64,000 bases of DNA from Spinacia oleracea (lineage: Eukaryota > Streptophyta > Magnoliopsida > Caryophyllales > Amaranthaceae), in NCBI RefSeq assembly GCF_020520425.1, contig NC_079491.1:47420027-47484026 (forward strand). The letters run 5' to 3'. Position numbers and translations under genes: made by a program. Positions 61,358-64,000 of the stretch are shown in pieces (within the stretch, counting starts at the first letter, position 1; the number at the start of each line of letters is the position of its first letter). Under the pieces are notes generated by a model that saw only the letters and a program-made list of their open reading frames with translations, ran no database searches and had not been told where the DNA came from.

Positions 61358-61534
61358 TTATTCCAGCAAATATGAGAGACCAATAGATGTGAGAGTTCGA
61401 CAGAGGGAAGAGTCAAGCCAACCGAGTTGAATCGCCCAGGCGAGAGGGTCAATATTCTTCTCTTGAGCTGACCTGGTGAGTTCTAGGACAGTGTCCCAGA
61501 ATGCTGCTCCGCTTGCTGGCTGGGTTTCCGCCAT
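61358..61534 (-). pseudogene. Captured N-terminus of a MED33/REF4-like protein in the Pack-MULE
   Basis: From ATG 61534 the minus strand reads MAETQPASGAAFWDTVLELT, then RSAQEKNIDPLAWAIQL, a pattern (WDxVxELTxxAQExxxDPxxWAxQL) found at the N-terminus of plant Mediator subunit 33 (REF4 and its relative). Similarity stops after AIQL, as expected for capture of one exon or part of it, and the reading ends at TAA 61358-61360. 58 residues. The match is recalled from memory; the split point and orientation are seen directly. Confidence 0.6.
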
Positions 61535-64000
61535 TGTTGGACTCTCGAAGAAGATCCGTCGAGGTTTCTGGTGTGAGGAGAGAGAAAATGAGTAGGAGCT
61601 GGTTTTGATGGTTGTTTTAATTGAGAGGGGTCAAAAAAAAAAGGCAATTTTTTTTTTAATCATTAAATGGACACGTGGCCTTCTCCGGTTGCCACGTGTC
61701 AAAGTCGTTGCCGGAATCTTGGGTCAACTCCAAGAAACCGGTAAAAGGTCCCAGTCAACAAAAAATTTTATGTTTTAGGTCCCATTTCACCAATTTCGTC
61801 ATAAAAGGTCCTTTCTCGCAAAAAAACGTTTATAAAAGGTCCTTTTTCGCAAAAAATCCTAAATGTTTGGATTAAATTTAAATTTGAAGATGCACCTTGA
61901 TGTTTTGTAGTTAATGAATGCCGTGAAAGCTGCATTGGACACCAATGACGTGGATGAGTATGACGTTTCTGTTTTTATAAATGTCACGGGCAAAAATAAA
62001 CGAAGACGTGGTGGGTCATCAAAATCCATTCCACAAAAGGTCAAAGGAAAGTCCAAAGCACAAGGTACAGTCCTGTTATTTGGTATATTTGTTCATAATT
62101 TTTTGCACAGTACAATAAACTAACTGATGTACAACAACCACTAGCAGAACCTGATATACCATCTGAGAGAATAAGTGTTATTGAGAAGTCCATCTCGATG
62201 AACCAATACACCAGGAAGAATAGAAGGACAAAGAATTATGAAGATGCACTACACCTTGATGAGCCACTGCACCTTGAAGAATCAGCTCAGATTGGGACAA
62301 ATAAATCTGGAGTGGCACTAAATGAGACCGAGCCGAACCAACCTGATGATGCACTGCACCTTGATCCAGGTAAACCACACTATGCAGCGATATTCTGAAA
62401 TTTGGTTCTTCAAACTTGTAGATATTATTGAATGCAGTACTACATATTGAATTAAGACAATGACAACATGCATATACTATATATATTTATTAAACCACCT
62501 TAAATCTGATTCTAATATCTTGATCTAGGTAATAGCGTTCCAACCCACAATGACGAGAGTTTTGTAGCAAGTCCTGAAGTAAGTGAAAAGGTGGGCACAT
62601 TTGATTCGGAAAATGAAATAGAGTACTCCTCCCGTCCCATCACCCTAGGTTTGAAGAAAGAGCGGTTTCGTATGAGAAAAAAGTTTTGTGAAATGAAGGA
62701 AAGTCGCAAGAAGAGGATGATGGGACCCTCCCCGACGCTCACTGAGTCGTACATTCAGATTTGGCGGCCAAAAAAATCCGTGCCTACGTTGATATGATAG
62801 CCCAATTCGTTATGGACAACAGTAGTGGGTCATCTAGAAATCTGAATGGAAAGTAAGTTACTTTATTTCTTATGGTTTGTTGTTTCATGGGTTATGTTTT
62901 ATGCTATACTAATTATTCATTGGATGTGCTTGAAGGGTCGGACCTAAAGTGTTGGAGTTCGATGGAGATTTTGTGAACGCAAACCTGAGTATGGGTGTTG
63001 TAAGAAGTAATAGTGAAGTTACTGACCAGGTATGCATTGTGTACTAGCTTGCAAGACAGATCTATTATTCATTATGTTCTTTTAACTAATTTAATATGTA
63101 CAATACATTTCAACATAGTATGTGAGGGTTGCAAGACAGATCTATGAGGAAACATGGAAATTACAATTTCCAAACCGGAGTAGGCGTTTCATGTTGGATC
63201 CTGCATTTGGGGTGAGGCCTATGTCAAATTGCTTTGTCTTTCCCCCCCTCCCCCCATCCCTCCCCTATAACATTCACTGATATTCTTACTTGTGTGGGAC
63301 AGACATTAGTTGTGGGTGCCAAAGGTGATTCTGATCAAATTAACAGCCTTGCGCAACGGTACACTAAATACCTGAGTGGAACACCTCTCACTAGAATAAA
63401 TGTGGTTAGTATTAGTGCTTGCAAATTTAGAAACTGTAATATGGTGTTTTGTTTTAATAGAAAACTGTCTGATGACTAAGTTTTGTTTTTAAAGGTGTTT
63501 GTGCCCGTTCTAGTCAAATGGCACTGGTGGTGTGTTGCATTTTCAATGAATAGACAAGAGATCCTAGTATGGACTCACTGAGCACCACCGATGCGGCGAA
63601 TGTTCGCTCATTAGAGGTCACCCAATTGGTATGCAAAAACTTACCTAAGGATCTTTCTAGTACAATGTCACAGCACCACCTATCCAGTAATAGATTTCTT
63701 TCTAGTAAAATGTCCTCATCGTATGCTAAGTATTTTCAACAATATACAGGCCTATGCGATGGACACTGCATTTTCATTGATAGATCCGGAGTGGGTTACT
63801 GATACAATCACAAGTGAATGGCGTAGAACATCATTGGCCATGGAGCAACAAGAGGACGGGTTAGTGTTTCATCCGAACATGACTAACCGTGTTCATATGG
63901 TGTTATATGTTTTTACAGTGTTCTTATATTGTAAGTATTTATTATCCAGGCACAGCTGTGGTGTGTGGATGCTACTTTGTATTAAACGGAATGCGGATAG

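Larger units (their letters stand above)
60608..61859. mobile_element. Pack-MULE, 1,252 bp, with captured gene fragments
   Basis: Terminal inverted repeats of about 200 bp (60608-60815 and the reverse of about 61660-61859), nearly perfect, start GGATTTTTTGCGAAAAAGG. A perfect 9-bp duplication TAAATGTTT flanks the element (60599-60607 and 61860-61868). Both the 9-bp duplication and long TIRs mark the Mutator superfamily. There is no transposase; the interior contains pieces of at least two unrelated cellular genes, both on the minus strand. It lies in the Ulp1-type gene intron, 51 bp before the next exon. Confidence 0.92.
46920..64000 (+). pseudogene. Ulp1/C48 cysteine-protease family gene, partial, two 1-nt deletions
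   Basis: A chain of GT-AG exons: about 46922-46990 (GRGRGRGRG tract), 47071-47148, 47230-47289, 47368-47448, 47533-48165, 48309-48446, 48536-48622, then after a 13.3 kb intron 61911-62064, 62148-62369, 62529-62852, 62936-63029, 63119-63211, 63303-63404, 63495-63628, 63750-63859 and 63950 onward. The 211-residue exon has GLFSMIDKRLPSNLTYWL and VHWVLGIPMGPRPVP, typical of plant Ulp1-associated N-terminal domains. The end has the C48 triad: His in LVKWHWWCVAF (63522-63524), the Asp region at about 63573, and Cys in HSCGVWMLLC (63957-63959). Phase arithmetic shows one base missing in exon 62529-62852 (near 62755, stop at about 62797) and one in 63495-63628 (near 63573, stop TGA soon after). Family members remove SUMO or are MULE-carried. 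It could be a pseudogene or contain sequencing errors. The 5' end is uncertain; the gene continues past the window. Confidence 0.75.

Overview
This is a 64 kb piece of nuclear plant DNA. Evidence for a plant: AT-rich sequence with GT-AG introns, plant families (a mitochondrial PPR protein, a plastid DnaJ-type zinc-finger protein, an intron-rich Ulp1/C48 protease gene) and dense plant transposons. The style of the retrotransposons suggests a core eudicot, perhaps Amaranthaceae such as spinach; this is an inference and no search was run.

Layout. 1-9.5 kb is retrotransposon debris: the end of one Ty3-gypsy LTR (+), an internal LINE endonuclease fragment (-), and a minus-strand gypsy element with broken gag-protease, an acidic leader ORF and a 2.9 kb LTR, itself split by a solo copia LTR. 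9.5-12 kb is a minus-strand PPR pseudogene resembling Arabidopsis At1g32415, interrupted by the gypsy LTR and by a second solo copia LTR. 12-17.3 kb is non-coding, with a PIF/Harbinger MITE and a three-copy diverged repeat. 17.8-26.2 kb is an apparently intact LC8-type dynein light chain gene (113 aa, three coding exons) with a 7.8 kb second intron full of MITEs. 26-31 kb is intergenic, with a SINE-like unit and two small hAT-type MITEs. 31.5-33.2 kb is an intact minus-strand gene for a DnaJ-type zinc-finger protein with a plastid-like leader. Just upstream of it lies a 5'-truncated LINE (17-bp target duplication) with an unusual Mutator-type MITE in its 3' part. 35.8-38 kb holds a putative MULE, a Stowaway and a Tourist element. 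38.1-44.5 kb is a decayed short-LTR copia element.

46.9 kb to the window end is a many-exon Ulp1/C48 gene (+). Its His, Asp and Cys regions are recognisable, but two exons each lack one base. Its 13.3 kb intron holds a complete copia element (10,450 bp, equal-length 1,387 bp LTRs, AGTAT target duplication) inserted in a minisatellite, and then a Pack-MULE carrying two recognisable gene fragments.

The most exceptional items are the Pack-MULE (60608-61859), the MITE built from repeated 23-bp self-complementary units (33378-33832), and the family of copia LTRs with variable CCGGAA/AATATT arrays, present here as two solo LTRs and one full element. No CRISPR array, operon or rRNA is present. Apart from the dynein light chain and DnaJ-type genes, nearly every coding region is visibly broken.
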